Made by a program: the position numbers and the translations under genes. A stretch of DNA of 64,000 nt from Lepiota brunneoincarnata (taxonomy: Eukaryota > Basidiomycota > Agaricomycetes > Agaricales > Agaricaceae). The first letter of the stretch is position 1, and each line of letters starts with the position of its first letter. Below are positions 30,820 to 43,013 of the stretch, in pieces. Under the pieces are notes generated by a model. It was not told the origin of the DNA. It was given only the letters and a program-made list of their open reading frames with translations, and made no database searches. The DNA lies in assembly GCA_023014365.1 (NCBI GenBank), contig JAEBUN010000071.1, positions 1 to 64,000 of the forward strand, in the 5' to 3' direction.

Positions 30820-30939
30820 GCTGGTGTGTCACTGCAAGCATTCCCTGCTCGAGAGCACTGAAGTGCTCCCGAGCGAGAACAGTTGAAAGATGACAGGAGC
30901 GGCGACCTCTCCGACCTTGACGCTGGTTGGGCGCAAGTG

Positions 30940-31330
30940 ACCACTACCCCGTGGGAATGATGGAGGACCTTGGCGCCGGTCGTGGGAACGACCAAGGACC
31001 TTGACGCTGGGCGTGGGAACGACCTGCGACCTCGTGGGAACGACCGATGACCTTGGCGCTGGGCGTGGGAACGACCCGCGACCTCGTGAGAATTTGATGC
31101 ATCACCTTTGATGCTGGCCGTGGGAATGATGGACAACCTTGACGCTGGGCGTGGGAACGACCTGCGACCCCGTGGGAACGATGGACAACCTTGACGCTGG
31201 CCGTGGGAACGACCAGCGACCCCGTGGGAATGATGGACAACCTTGGCGCTGGTCGTGGGAACGACCAATGACCTTGACGCTGGGCGTGGGAACGACCTGC
31301 GACCCCGTGGGAACGACCCCGACGACCCCG
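30940..31330 (+). repeat. Minisatellite of CGTGGGAACGACC units
   Basis: About ten degenerate units combining CGTGGGAACGACC or CGTGGGAATGATGG with ACCTTGACGCTGG, ending in a short GACCCC run. Open frames over it are repetitive artefacts. Confidence 0.8.
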
Positions 31331-31519
31331 ACGACCCCGACGGAACGCGGTCGCGTTCCGTCGCGGAATATTATTAGTCTCCAGAGTCCACACTCTTCCC
31401 TCTACACCCTTCCCCCCACAGCCTGCAACCCAACCCAAGACCCTCCCTCCACATCCTTCCCTCCACACCCTGCAACCCAAGACCCTGGACTATGAACCCA
31501 AATCCAACCCTTGAGTCCC

Positions 31520-32073
31520 CCTGATAACCATCCTGGTCGGGCAGGGCGTACTCTAGCAGACCCGTGGGAAGGACAGCCACCTAAGGTAAGTGCACCGCCA
31601 CCGGCAATTCATGTCACCGGTGCCAGGTTTCACATGTTCTCACACATGGACCCCGTGCAAAAGTGATGCTTGCCACGTGATCATGTGACGGCCCTACCCT
31701 GTGACTTGCCCTCAGGTGGCAGGTAACATAGCCCAATGACACGTGACCGTACTCACGATCACGTGACTTTTCTCAGGCGTAAGCACACGCCAAAGTCAGC
31801 ACGGCGATGGTTTCAAAACTCGACGCTAAGTATTTAATTCATTTTCACCCATTTATTGGGGGGATTACGTACACGTTCTGCGGATTTTGATCTATTGATC
31901 AAAATCGCAATCGATCGCTATCGGCGACCATCGATTGGACAGCAGGTATCTGACGGATATCATGCACCTGATGAGTCTTTTATAAGATGAAACAGGTGGG
32001 CAGTTGGAAACCCCAACAGCCTGTTGCGCCCCACTGTTGCAACTCGTGTATTGACTCCCCTCCCCTAACCCCC
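31520..32073 (+). mobile_element. Decayed Penelope-like terminal unit (subfamily A relic)
   Basis: It matches about 3128-3661 of copy 1 from CCTGGTCGGGC to CCCCTCCCCTAACCCCCCTA. Almost all differences are CpG to TpG or CpA, for example CTCGGGCGGCGGG becoming CTCAGGTGGCAGG. That pattern is what deamination of methylated CpG leaves. It starts at the same boundary as copies 3 and 5, and its telomeric tail now lies 32 kb inside the window. Confidence 0.8.
31964..32029 (+). ncRNA. Hammerhead ribozyme relic with CpG-type changes
   Basis: Core CTGATGA (31968-31974) is intact; GAAA and triplet GTT are kept. Stem II became GTCTT/AAGAT and stem I GCAC/GCGC, each with a mismatch or wobble. Stem III is CAGG/CCTG, still paired because both arms suffered the same CpG change. 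Confidence 0.7.
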
Positions 32074-32089
32074 CTAGGACTGTGCAAAG

Positions 32090-32620
32090 ATATAACCGTT
32101 TTGGTTAGTGTGCGCTCATAGGTACGTCATGTCCTATGAATAACTCACCCAGGCCAGTTGGCCCGGATGCTCGTATGTGAAATGTCACGTGTTGCTCGGC
32201 GGTTCCCAGTTAGGGATAAGTTGGTAAGTTGATCGGAGGTAGTCGGCTCAGCTTACGTAAATCCTGGCCTGTGCATTTCCAACTTCCACAGAGTCAGTCG
32301 CCCGTGTAAGTTCCCATGGTCACGTGATTTTTCTCAGCGTGATCACGTGAGTCACGTGCATATTCCCTTGGTGAAAAATGTGAGTTATCTTTAGCTTCAT
32401 TAAGTAAGCTGTTCCACGGATTGCACAGCAAATGTCGCAATCCTGGTCGGTAAGCCTGGAACGCTTTCCGATTGGATGGATGGTAAGTCTGATGGACTAA
32501 TCGTGCGCCTGACAAGTCCGATATAAGGACGAAACGGGTGGGTGATCGTACTAACTTACGACCCCGTTGCACCCAAGTCCACCGGCTCAGTCATATATTT
32601 CCTTCTTCCCTAACCTGTAC
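32090..32620 (+). mobile_element. Strongly diverged Penelope-like terminal unit
   Basis: It keeps the order of features of the terminal units: TCACGTGA palindromes (32320-32360), a short inverted repeat region, GATTGGATGGATGGTAAGTCTGA-like sequence cut at 20 here as ATTGGATGGATGGTAAGTCT, and a hammerhead-like fold. Much older than the other copies. Confidence 0.6.
32505..32572 (+). ncRNA. Hammerhead-like fold with lost catalytic G8
   Basis: Stem II GTCC/GGAC, GAAA at 32531-32534, stem III starting CGGG/CCCG and triplet GTT are present. The core reads CTGACAA instead of CTGATGA. G8, the general-acid guanosine, is replaced by A, so self-cleavage is not expected. Confidence 0.6.
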
Positions 32621-32689
32621 CTCTTCAACAAAAAGTGTATATAATAATAAAATAATAATTGCATAATGATGCATTGGGGGGGATTAGAA

Positions 32690-32800
32690 CATGTGATATA
32701 TCATGTGATATTTCGTTTGAACGATCATGTGATAATCCAATATCACATGACATTTTAACCTCGTGGGAAATAGATCACATGACATTTTAACCTCGCACGA
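32690..32800 (+). repeat. CATGTGATAT-rich stretch
   Basis: Several ATCATGTGATA / ATCACATGACATTTTAACCTCG words, the last repeated twice about 36 bp apart. They look like deaminated relatives of the TCACGTGA palindromes of the elements. Confidence 0.5.
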
Positions 32801-32892
32801 ACACAACTTCATTCCATCAGGGGGTGGGTTCCAACAGTAGCAGGGTTGGATAATTCAACCTACACCACATGTACAGTCATGATTATCATAGT

Positions 32893-35743
32893 CTAATGAA
32901 ATCCAAGTAGGTCCTCCTTGGCCATAATCTCAGCTCTCAACATCAAAACTCTTGTGTCAAGGCGTGAGGAAAGATCTGTTGAATTTGTTGTCAGTGAAAT
33001 CGCCTGGTCAAGGTGCTGAGCAGCCAATTTCAGAGTGCGTTTCCATTTTTCCTTTATGAGGATTGTTTCTAGTCCTTCCTTTTCTAGTGCCTCAGCCTCC
33101 TTCAACTCCAGAACTGCAAGTTCAAACATGGAAACACCTCCAATCCAAGTGCTATTTACGATCTGGTTTTGGCGACTATGGGCGTCCTTCAAGAACGCAC
33201 GGCTAATAGTGTAGGCCTTGGTTGTTCTATGCGCAATCCCGAGAAGCAGAGATCGGAGTGCCAGCTCATCAGGCGTGTCAAGGGTAGTATCAGATGGTGT
33301 TAATGAAGGCTTCGGCGATGAATGGGGGTTAGGGATCACGGGAAAAGGTAGAGTCGAAGACCAATCTCTGATATGAAGGAGCGCAACAGTTTCGGACACA
33401 CGTGCATGGGTGTTCCAAACTAAATCATCGTGAGTAAGCTCAGGGTCAGGAAGTGACACACATACAGATGGCAATCTCTAGCATCTCAGAGTCAATGTAG
33501 ACCGGGGAGGCGAGATTTGAGGTGCATACCGTCAGAAGGGGAGAGTGTGATAGCCTCTATAAAGTGCGTTTCTCGCCGACCAAGTCTTATCTGTTTATTC
33601 TTGTAGAAGGCAACTAGGGAAGGTCGGTGAGTTGCGAGGTGACGACTTGAACGCAAGACGCACTCTTCTTTTTCAAAAATACCTCTGTAGGAAGTTCTTT
33701 TCCACCGAGCTTTTTATCAATGAGCCCTGGAATGGCATCAAATAATGCTTGAGATTGTTCAAGATTACCCAACGACCAGTGACATCCTGTGCAGAGTGAG
33801 GCAATAAGCAGGATCAATGTGTTTTAAGCATACCTGCTGCAATAAAATAGTATGTTGCATGACTCCTACGGTCGGAAGTGAGGCGGCGTGGGAGGTAAAT
33901 ACGAATATCCTCACCAAGTATTTAGTTCTGTCATATGGAGGAACGCATCGGCTGCCTCCTGGTAACGACGCTGTGCAAGGAAGGTCCAAGCGAGCTCGAA
34001 CACAAGCTTACGGTAGCGTTAGCAAAGTGCGCTGAGAGAACGAAGGTGATACACACAAGACTGTCAGCTTGAGCGAAACTTAGGGGACGGTCAGGCCTTA
34101 AACCTCTCTGGAGAACGTTGATGGCGTTATCGGGGTCGTAAGTCATACGCAGGATTTTGGCCTAAGATTAAATTTATATTTACCAGAGGGAGGGAAAACG
34201 GCAACAGAATACCTTGTTCAAAATCCATAAGGCGCCATTCGGATATCGTTCGTATATTCTAGATACTTAATCAGCAAATACAGTCATTCCCAGCAAACAA
34301 CCCACTTAACCTGTCAACAAGATCCCGATAATCATTGACAATTGCAGATTCATCTGCCTGGTATCCCGATAGGAGCAAAACGGCCCCGTGATATGTCATC
34401 AGAACCAGTCTGGAATAAAGCGAACTTGAGAGAATAGGCATTACCGACGCAAAAGGCTTACCCCGCGAATACCGAATGTGCATCTTTTCGTGCAGCAGCA
34501 ACTGACAGGGCGTTCAGAGCGAGCTTCCTGTCACTCTTGAAGCCAAAGAAACCGACGACATTCCTATGGGATGGATTAGGTTATACTCGAATACGATAGT
34601 CGGAGCGCTCACTGTATGCGCTTGGGAAGGAGCGAAAATACAAGATTGAAGAGGCCGTAACCTGGAAAGCGGTAAGGATAGTTCAGAGTAGATGGGGGGG
34701 GGGCTTACCAAACGCGGTGCCAGATATGATGAGATCGTCGATTGGACCATCTGGCTTGGATGGGTGGAGGTGTGGATGATGGTGGACGGCAGTTAGCGAG
34801 GGGGTGGACGAAGCGGAAGTCCATCGACCAAGGAGAGTACTGCGTTTCTGGCTGACGACAGTCTTGGGCTCCAAGATATTGAGTGTAGGGAGTGTGGTAG
34901 CGGATGACGCGGCAGAAGAAGCAGACGAGTACGAGACGGATCCGGCGAAGGCGGCAGAAGACCCACGGCCCACTGGGTCGAGAGACGAGGATGGACGAGG
35001 GAGATAAACGTCGATCCCGTTTGGAAAGACTGTTTTGTAGAGCCTGAAAGGCGGGTACGTTGACTGTAGTTCGTTTGGAGGGTGGTAGATACGAACTTGG
35101 TAAACTTGGAGTGTGCCCTAAAGGTTGAGAAGAAAGTCGGCTGATTTCTCCAGTGGAAGGAATGTACAGCTTACGAGTTGAGAGAGTATCTGAGGAGAAG
35201 ATTAGCTAGGCAAGAAGACAAAAGAGGATCCTTACAGGCACTGCAAATAACCCGTGTACGTCTCGCTATCGACCAGTTAACGTGTATAATATGCTGAAAT
35301 TCCAAAGATTTACCTAAGCGCATGAATGAGCCCGAGGAGCACAATAGCGTCAGCGTTGAGGATCTCCCATTCGAGACCAGGGTGGAAGCGATGATTCTCG
35401 ACGTGCTTTCTAACCTTTGCATGCTTGCGCGTACCAGACTCCGCAAGGGTGAGGTAACGATGAGCCTCCTCGATTACCTGCGACTTGATAACTGTCAATG
35501 TTCAGTGTCCCAAAACGTAGCTCGGCGGTGGCGTACCTCCATACCCAATGCAGCCTCGAGAAAGGCGCAAACGCCGAGGCCTAGGATATGAAACGGATCG
35601 TCGCTGGTGGAAAAATGAGTCTTTGCACCATCAATGTCATTCTCAAAGAGAAGGTCGAAACCGTGGGTGGCGTTGTTGAGACTGGCGAGCTCGTCGCCGT
35701 GGTCCATTACGAGAGGGTTTTGTTTACCCGTCGTTGCAATCAT
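32893..35743 (-). CDS. IML2: Iml2/TTC39-type TPR protein
   Basis: A multi-exon gene whose ordered pieces match the Iml2 family of TPR proteins, fungal factors of the mitochondrial surface linked to lipid-droplet-dependent inclusion clearance. N-terminal exon: [20 protein letters not shown] and [20 protein letters not shown] (from 35743). Then [34 protein letters not shown]; a Ser/Pro-rich insert (34973-34683) ending [14 protein letters not shown]; the family signature [64 protein letters not shown] with [20 protein letters not shown]; and a helical C-terminus ending [15 protein letters not shown]. Exon borders were not all fixed, but I saw no frameshift. It is the first conserved gene inward of the subtelomere. 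Divergent from PDA1 with about 105 bp between start codons. Confidence 0.78.
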
Positions 35744-35849
35744 TTAAGGACGAGGTATTCCAAAAGTGGAAAGTCTTTCCCATCCGACACGCGGTATATC
35801 CAGCTCATCCCCGGGTCTTTTCCTTCAACCACTCCCCTACCCCGAAAAA

Positions 35850-37377
35850 ATGGCCTCTCTTGCACGGGCTCGTCTTCCTCGTCGTCTCGTATGTCCTTCA
35901 CCGCCCTCGGATGCCGGCTCTCACACTCACCTCCCTTTCTAGCCTCAGCTTGGCCTCCGTGCCATCCAGACTTCTGCAGACACGACCGAGCTCAAGGAGC
36001 CGCCCTCCGACCTCTCCCAACCCTTCACCGTCAAGCTCCATGAAGACTCCTTCCGTGCTTACAAGTGCGACAAACCCGACCTTGAGGTCCAGGTCACCGG
36101 CAAGGAGCTCCTCCATATGTACAAGGAGATGCAGACCATGCGTCGTATGGAGATGGCCGCCGACGCACTCTACAAGGCCAAACTCATTCGTGGATTCTGT
36201 CATTTGGCCATTGGTCAGGTGTGTTATCTCCCCTCACCCGTTCTCCCCCTCCTAACAGTGCCCCCAGGAAGCCGTGTCGGTCGGTCTCGAACATGGTATC
36301 AATACAGAGGACAGGGTTATTACTGGTTATCGCTGCCACCCGTTTGCAGTTATGCGCGGCGGCACTATAACAGGTGTTCTCGGTGAACTTCTCGGTCGCC
36401 AAATCGGCATGTCGCACGGCAAGGGTGGTTCTATGCACATTTTCACTCCCTCTTTCTTCGGTGGCAATGGTATTGTTGGTGCCCAGGTTCCTGTTGGCGC
36501 CGGAGTCGCCTTTGCGCAGAAGTACCTTGGCCAGAAGAACTGTACATTCGCTCTCTATGGCGACGGTGCCAGCAACCAGGGCCAAGTCTTTGAGGCTTTT
36601 AACATGGTATGCCCATATTTCTCCCCCCTCCCCACTGGCACAATTGATGATGTCATCCTCCTCCGCAGGCCAAGCTTTGGAACCTCCCTACCATCTTCGT
36701 TTGTGAAAACAACAAATATGGTATGGGCACCTCTGCTGAACGCAGCTCCTCCAACACCGAGTACTTTACCCGTGGTGACAAAATCCCCGGTCTTCAGGTA
36801 TATTTTGCCTTGCTCACTCCGATATATGCGCATATCTGATTGTTCACATGCTTAGGTAAATGGAATGGATATCATTGCAACCAAACAAGCCGTCCAGTAC
36901 GCACGTCGATGGGCTGTTGAAGAAGAACGGGGTCCTCTCCTCTTAGAGTTTGTTACATACCGCTACGGCGGCCACTCGTATGTAGCTCTACCGCCTGCCT
37001 GCACATCCCCGTTACTCACCTCTAGTCTAGTATGTCCGACCCCGGCACTACCTACCGTACTCGTGAGGAGGTTCAGCGCATGCGGAGCACTCAGGACCCA
37101 ATTCGCGGTCTCCAGCGATATATCGAGGAGTGGGGTTTGGCATCTGAGCAGGAGCTCAAGGTAGCACATTTCTCCCACGCCCCTTCCCCTCCCCATGCTC
37201 ACCCAAGTCCATTAGACCCTTGACAAGGAAGCCAAGGCTAAGGTTGATGCCGCTGTGGAGGAGGCCAAGACTTCCCCCGAGCCCCTAGTCAAGGACCTCT
37301 GGACCGACATTTACTACAAGGGTACAGAACCTCCTTTCATGAGGGGCCGCGAGCGCGAGGAAATCCACCATTATTAG
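35850..37377 (+). CDS. PDA1: Pyruvate dehydrogenase E1 component, alpha subunit (mitochondrial)
   Basis: Seven exons (35850-35888, 35943-36218, 36268-36606, 36669-36797, 36856-36977, 37031-37160, 37216-37377) encode the thiamine-diphosphate-binding alpha chain that decarboxylates pyruvate in the mitochondrial matrix complex. The N-terminus [13 protein letters not shown] is a typical Arg-rich targeting peptide. Family landmarks: [44 protein letters not shown], the ThDP/Mg motif [15 protein letters not shown]...CENNKYGM, and the phosphorylation loop [20 protein letters not shown], whose Ser residues are kinase targets in homologues. The C-terminus is [16 protein letters not shown]. All introns are about 50-60 bp. 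Confidence 0.96.
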
Positions 37378-40030
37378 ATAGCATCTTCACGCATCCATAT
37401 CTTTGATGCGTTTATTCCCTTTAATTCTAATGCACGATTACCTAGACCGTTTTCCGCTTTTGGCTCTGATGGCTTTACCCTGTGTAAGCCGAAGAGAATT
37501 ACCCGAAGTGACTGAACTCAGATCACTGCACAACATACAAATTTGGGATCATGGGCGTCTAACGGCCTCCTGGACTATCTAGCGCACGCATTATGCTATT
37601 GCACAAGCTCACTGCTTCAAACGGAATACCTGACATTGCGAAAAAATATCCATCTGAACACACCGCACTCGCAGAACCCTACCTAATCCACCCCCACAGA
37701 ATGCCATCGTTCCCTTTAGCCTCAGGAGCGAATAACTTGCCCCGAACGCTCCCCTGTCACTTCTACACAAAAAGACACCCTCGGTGGTCGCGGAGCAAGC
37801 CCTCGCGCTAATTGCGCCTGTCTCCCCGAGTTTACGCCCCAGACCCTTTTGGTGACATATCACAGCATCGTTTCACTACTGTCAGTACCAGACAGATGAG
37901 TCCCCTATTATCAGGATGTCGACAAAAAGTTAACTCGACCGCTTGCTGAGAATCGCTCACTCTGTATCTTGATGTATCGGGACGAAGCCCTGTGGATATT
38001 AAAAAAACCAGTAACTTCGATTTTGAAGGCCGACACGTATGATCTACGACACCGATCCCAGGAAGGCCTAACGCAATCAGTAGATGGAGATGCTAGATAT
38101 TTTAGGTCAACTGAGTGGTATTACGTTGGTGGGGGGTGCTCTTATGTCGTTAAACGCAATATCCGCCGCTCTGGTTAAGTTATCAACTTCACGACATGTA
38201 CCATATGGTAGATCATAATACCCTCAACACTTTGAAAAACCTACGCCCGTTAATAGCCATTGCTGCTTAACACGCTCACAGCTGTCGTCGGGCATCCTCT
38301 GCGCACCTTGTCCACTGACATCTCCCGGCCTTACACTGATTACACTTCGGTCATACCATGAACATACTCTCCACTGCCCAGACCATAATCATCAAAGACA
38401 GTGAATTTGTGGATCACTCACGACGAGCTGACTCGTCTGCTTACCACAACACCCTACTTACATTTCTCAGGTGCTAGTATCAAGATGGCAGCATCATAGG
38501 GGTCGTAGCCCCATTAATGAGATTGCAGAACACTCCATTTCGGTAGGTGATCTTTAGCCGCACAGAGCCTCACATTGAGGCCGCATTCTTCAACGATGAT
38601 ATGGCCATCGTGTCATATACCGCCGACAAATAATCCTACCCTTCTCACACGAAATGGACAAGGAGATTATGGTGCTCCTGTGGGGTTGATAAGGTCAGCT
38701 GGCAGACAACCCGAGTATAGCGACTAGGCTGGTCGTCTGTGCAACTATCCCTTTACTGAACACTTAAATACAGCTTTGACACAGGCCCGCAGCCCATCTT
38801 TTGTTTTTGTTTTTTGGACTCGTTAACACTGCATGTCCATTTAACAGCGAAGGAGGCCATATATGATGTAGTGGCGTAGGTAGGTAGAGATTGGGCTCAG
38901 GGCGCTCGGTGTTGTATAGTTTTTGTCGGTGGTTGATCAGACTGACGGCTAAGCGTATGCATGACTACTTGCACTGTAGCGGCGGACCGATCGCACCATT
39001 CCGAGTTTGCCAAGGGACAATTGTCAAGCGAGACCTCCACGGGTCCCGACTCACAGAATATGTCAAAAACCAGTGATGCGCAGGATCTGGATTAAAACTC
39101 TTCCCTGGAGAAACAGACAAGGTCAACAGAGTCCCCACTGGATCCGGGGGCTCGAGAGTAAATTGGCACCTTCCCCCTGGTCCTCAACATATTATATGCA
39201 TTGTCAGACCACTCCAGGATATGTAGCCACAAGAGAAAGGGGTTACGAAGATCACCACAATGGCTTTGATGGGTTGCAACGGGTTGCAAGGCAAACGCAG
39301 TGCGAGCCTCACGTATGTGCTATATTTTATCGCCCTGCGTTGCCGACGCGAACAGGATGGGAGATTGGGATGCACCTCAGGGACGTCTTGGGATGTATTC
39401 TACGCGGGCAGGACCTTTTGATGTTCATCCTTATATATGGTTGATTATTGGAAGAATGTCGGACAGACACTGAATTCTTTGAACTCGGGACGTGAGCTCT
39501 AAGGTCACGTTTAACCGCATGTATTCACATGGCCCCATCATTGCGTAGGTTGTGCGGTTGAGTTAAAAGCAAGTAGGTTTCCTAAAAGGTGGACTGCTAG
39601 GTCGGTGCAGTAGGTATCTTCGATGAGGTTGCATACTGAACTTCCACGAACGTTTTACCCATTGTCCAAGTTCACACCTTCAACCGTATCTGGGGTATCG
39701 CGCCAAGAATGTATAATATTAATCTCAACTAGCACCGACCTTCTTCGCATACACGTGGAAGGGGGGGAAAAGGACGACCAACCGTAACAACAAAGACAAA
39801 AGGAGAGAAAAAAAGTCGCCTACCAGTGTCCTATGAGTTTATCGAGTCAAGACTCGGATAAAGAACGGGTAGGAGGAGGGTGGTGCAAGAGAAAAACCGA
39901 TGAGTGCTCTCCAAAAAGTCAACAAGTGGATGATAGAATGGGACGGACTGGTAGGCCACGTCTTCCAACCTATACCATAATAAGCCACGAGTGAGAGAAA
40001 GGAGGGTAGGAGAGGGGCGGACACTGTTAT
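37378..40030. other. 2.65-kb spacer between PDA1 and the zinc-finger gene, no gene recognised
   Basis: Contains both 3' flanks (the genes converge). Short frames such as 39007-39444 have no splice context, domain or codon pattern that I trust. No repeat family seen. Confidence 0.5.
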
Positions 40031-41469
40031 CTATAGAAAGTCTTCAGCCCTCGCGCGTTTCTTGCCGCGGGGTTCATCGGCGGCGAAAGCTGGCGCTGGG
40101 TCAGTCGTCTTGGCAGTGTAATATTTGGGATGTACAGCTCTATGCTCTTCCTGTAGTAAATTTTGCTTAGTAACGTAACACTAACCCAAAGGCAAGACGA
40201 CATACGGGAGAAAAGTTGGCATCCGGATACTTGAGTTCAGTGTTCTTCTTGAACTCAGGATTCGTCTGTGCAAGAGCGGGATTGGGAAGGGTCAGCTGAG
40301 GAGGTTTTGATTGACCTTGTGGACTAGCATTGGTGGGGGCAGGCGGTTGACCAACCGGTGGTGGCGGACCGTTGGCCAGCGCTGAGATGGGTGGTTGGGG
40401 CGTAGCGGATGACGATGGCGTCTGAAGGGTGGCGGGCACAAAGTTAGGTGGGGGTGGTGGGGACGCACCAGGAACGCCGGGTAGAGGTGAGAATCCGGGA
40501 GGAGTGGCGCCCGGGAGGAGGAAGGGGGGATGAGGGAAGGGGGGCCTCATGCCAGGTGGGAATGGATGAGGGGGTCCCGGCGGGAAGCCAGGGGGAACAG
40601 GGAAGCCAGGAGGCGGAGGACTAGAACGAAAATGAAAACAATGAGCATTCGTCATGAAGCAAGAGACGTGCACCTTACCCTGGGGGCAAGCCCGGCGCAA
40701 AGGGCGGAAATGCGGGGGGTTGTCCTGGAAGACCTGGAGGTGGGGATGTACCAGGAACAAAGGGTGTCGGTGGTGCACCTGGGACGGGGACGGGTGGTGC
40801 AGCGTATGTCTGTGGGGGAGCACCATAAACAGCACCTCCTGCGGGAGCATCGGATGTTGTTGCTGTCGAAGGTTCAGGGTTGTTGAAACCCATGAGAGCC
40901 TTATGGGCTTCGAGCTGAGCCTTGAGCTCGTCCTCAGACATGAGTCTGTTTTCGATCTTGGCACGTTTAGGCTGGGGCTGGGATATTGTCCCAGCGGCGA
41001 GGCCAAGTTCGATTTCCTTTCTGCGCTTAAAGTCGGCAACGTCCGGTGCGGGAATGCCTTCCATTCCAAAAATCTCTACTTCGTATCCATCGCGTCCTGG
41101 AAGAGCATTTTCAATGCGGGGAAGGCTATAGAAAAGTTATTAGGAGACTGATGAGGGGAGGTAAGATCAAGAACCCACTTTTCGGGCTCCAATTTGTGCA
41201 CTTGCTGGATATGAACGGCGAGACCTCCTGCGGTGTTGAGTCGACGAGGACACAGACCGCATTTGAAATGCTTGGCCTTTTGGTGCTGCATCAGGACTAG
41301 AGAAAGATGAGGACACAAGGAATGGAAAGCGGGAGAAAAAAGTACCTTTTTCATCCTCAAACTCGCGCTCGCAGTACCAACACCATGGACGGAGAAGCTG
41401 AGAAAATGAGCATGGGGATTGCAGTGCGGAGCGAATGGGCATTACCTGCTTGTTCTTTTTCTTTCCCAT
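40031..41469 (-). CDS. C2H2 zinc-finger protein of the ZNF207/BuGZ type
   Basis: It starts MGKKKNKQ and continues after introns with [35 protein letters not shown] and [20 protein letters not shown]. These are the two closely spaced zinc fingers of ZNF207/BuGZ, a microtubule- and Bub3-binding spindle protein that also acts in splicing in animals. [20 protein letters not shown] follows, the conserved block after the fingers. The rest is Pro/Gly-rich low complexity ([20 protein letters not shown]), the phase-separating region in animal BuGZ. The last exon encodes [20 protein letters not shown] and a basic GKKRAR end, stop at 40031. Whether a GLEBS Bub3-binding motif is present is unclear. Function is by family only. 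Confidence 0.82.
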
Positions 41470-41559
41470 TGTTGCTTGTGGTCGTGGAAGAAGAGAGAGT
41501 TAGGTAAGTCAGTCTAGTCATGATAGAGTTCCCACAGTATTTTATATGGAATTGATTAT

Positions 41560-42970
41560 CTAATACAATACTTTGCTCAGCCGCTGCACCTCGTTAAGCA
41601 AAATGTCGCCCTGCTTGACGACCTGCTCATACTGTGCGCTTTTAAGCGAAGGCCGGGTCGTCTCTACAATACCATTGACCTTGTCTATTGAACAATGTAA
41701 CCGACCGTTGGCGATGAAGCGTGAAAGCTCGCTGGTGATTGGGATGAGTTTGGAAAGTGGTGTGGGGAAAAAAGAAACATACTTATCAATGTACTCGACG
41801 GTGACGCCGAAGGCGGCGGCCAAGCTATCAAGAGTGAGACTGCGGTAAGACTCTAGTAGCTGGCTGTATGCGAGGATACGCATCTCGCGAACATAATACC
41901 GGGTGTGGGGGGAAAGGATGCGAGAAGAGAGGAGATGGGTTTGTTCAAGAGTGGCTAGATGGAAGGTGTAAGCGATGGAAACCATGCAGAGAGGATGAGA
42001 GACAAACCAAGGGCAGAGAAGAACTTGTCATAGCGGCAGTTGTAGAGGTTCTTGACAAGGTCGCCCAGGACGGGGATATCTGGCAGGACCTGGTTAACCT
42101 CGGGGGCATTGATGACTTTTTTCTTGAGATCGACGCGTTTGAGAGTAAGGGTATTGGAGATGACGGTGAGGGCGACAAATTTGTTGTATGGAACGAGTTC
42201 GGTTGCAGTGAAAGTTGAGAGTGCATCGAGCAGGAGCTCACCGCCGCGCTTGAACTGGCGTATGGAAAGGAGGTGAAGGCCATTATAAACTTTTAGGCGA
42301 TTGCGACGGTCCCAATCACCACCTTCCTCAATCAAACTGGACTAGAGTCAGAGAGAAAACTGTGTTGGGCAGAGATTGTACGCACGCCTCAGCTTTAGTG
42401 ACATAGGTATTGATAAGATCGTGGTCGCCAAAGAAGAACCCAATACGAACGAGGGTTAGGACAATGTCAATCCTCGAGCCCAGTCCCGGGGTCTTTTCGA
42501 GAGCCAGTTTCTGTGCTTCTACTGCTCGATCCTGACAAACATCAGGTGCGGTTTTATCCCGACAAAGAAACGAGATACCTTGTCGCCGATTTTGGTGAGA
42601 TAGTTTGCACGGGCCTTGAGTGCATCCGAGATTTCCGACTCGCCCTCTGTCTTTTCTGCTTCTGCGAGACGTTCGTCGAGAGTTCTAAGCTCCTCCTGAT
42701 TCCCCTTTTCAAGGGAGTCGAGTAGCGATTTATCAAGGGGGAGGACAGACGAGGTGGATGTTATTGATTGGTAGTACGGAGCCATCTCTGCAAATGAGAT
42801 GAGTACATTGAAATAAATGCCAAGAGCGAGTGCGTACGGTCTGCACGGATGCCTTCTAGGAGGCTTTCGCGCGCGGTTGCATGTTTATGAGAGAATGCAT
42901 CGTTCGAGAGAACAAAGAGATGCTGAGGGAGTGCGAGATTTGGGATTGGGAGGACAATGTCGTTGGCCAT
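41560..42970 (-). CDS. RPN7: 26S proteasome regulatory subunit Rpn7 (PSMD6)
   Basis: A PCI-domain subunit of the proteasome lid. The first exon encodes [20 protein letters not shown] and [21 protein letters not shown]; after an intron come [18 protein letters not shown], the helical repeats [39 protein letters not shown] and [17 protein letters not shown], then the PCI winged-helix region [40 protein letters not shown] and [19 protein letters not shown]. An intron near 41760-41800 happens to be in frame, adding a spurious [17 protein letters not shown] to unspliced reading. The Met at 42970 was chosen because family sequence begins there and the bidirectional spacer starts directly behind it. 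Confidence 0.92.
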
Positions 42971-42987
42971 GATAAGCAGGAGGTTGT

Positions 42988-43013
42988 ACGCGTCATTATT
43001 CGAAATGACGCGT
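42988..43013. promoter_or_regulatory. Perfect palindrome in the RPN7/RPN6 bidirectional promoter
   Basis: ACGCGTCATT, spacer ATTCGA, AATGACGCGT: 10-bp perfect arms centred in the 72 bp between the two start codons. Each arm has TGACG (bZIP-like half site) and ACGCGT. Regulatory role is inferred from position and symmetry. Confidence 0.55.

Noticed and set aside
39007..39444. 145-codon frame between PDA1 and the zinc-finger gene
   Set aside because: No domain, signal peptide, splice context or repeat support; in a 2.6-kb spacer a frame of this size can occur by chance.
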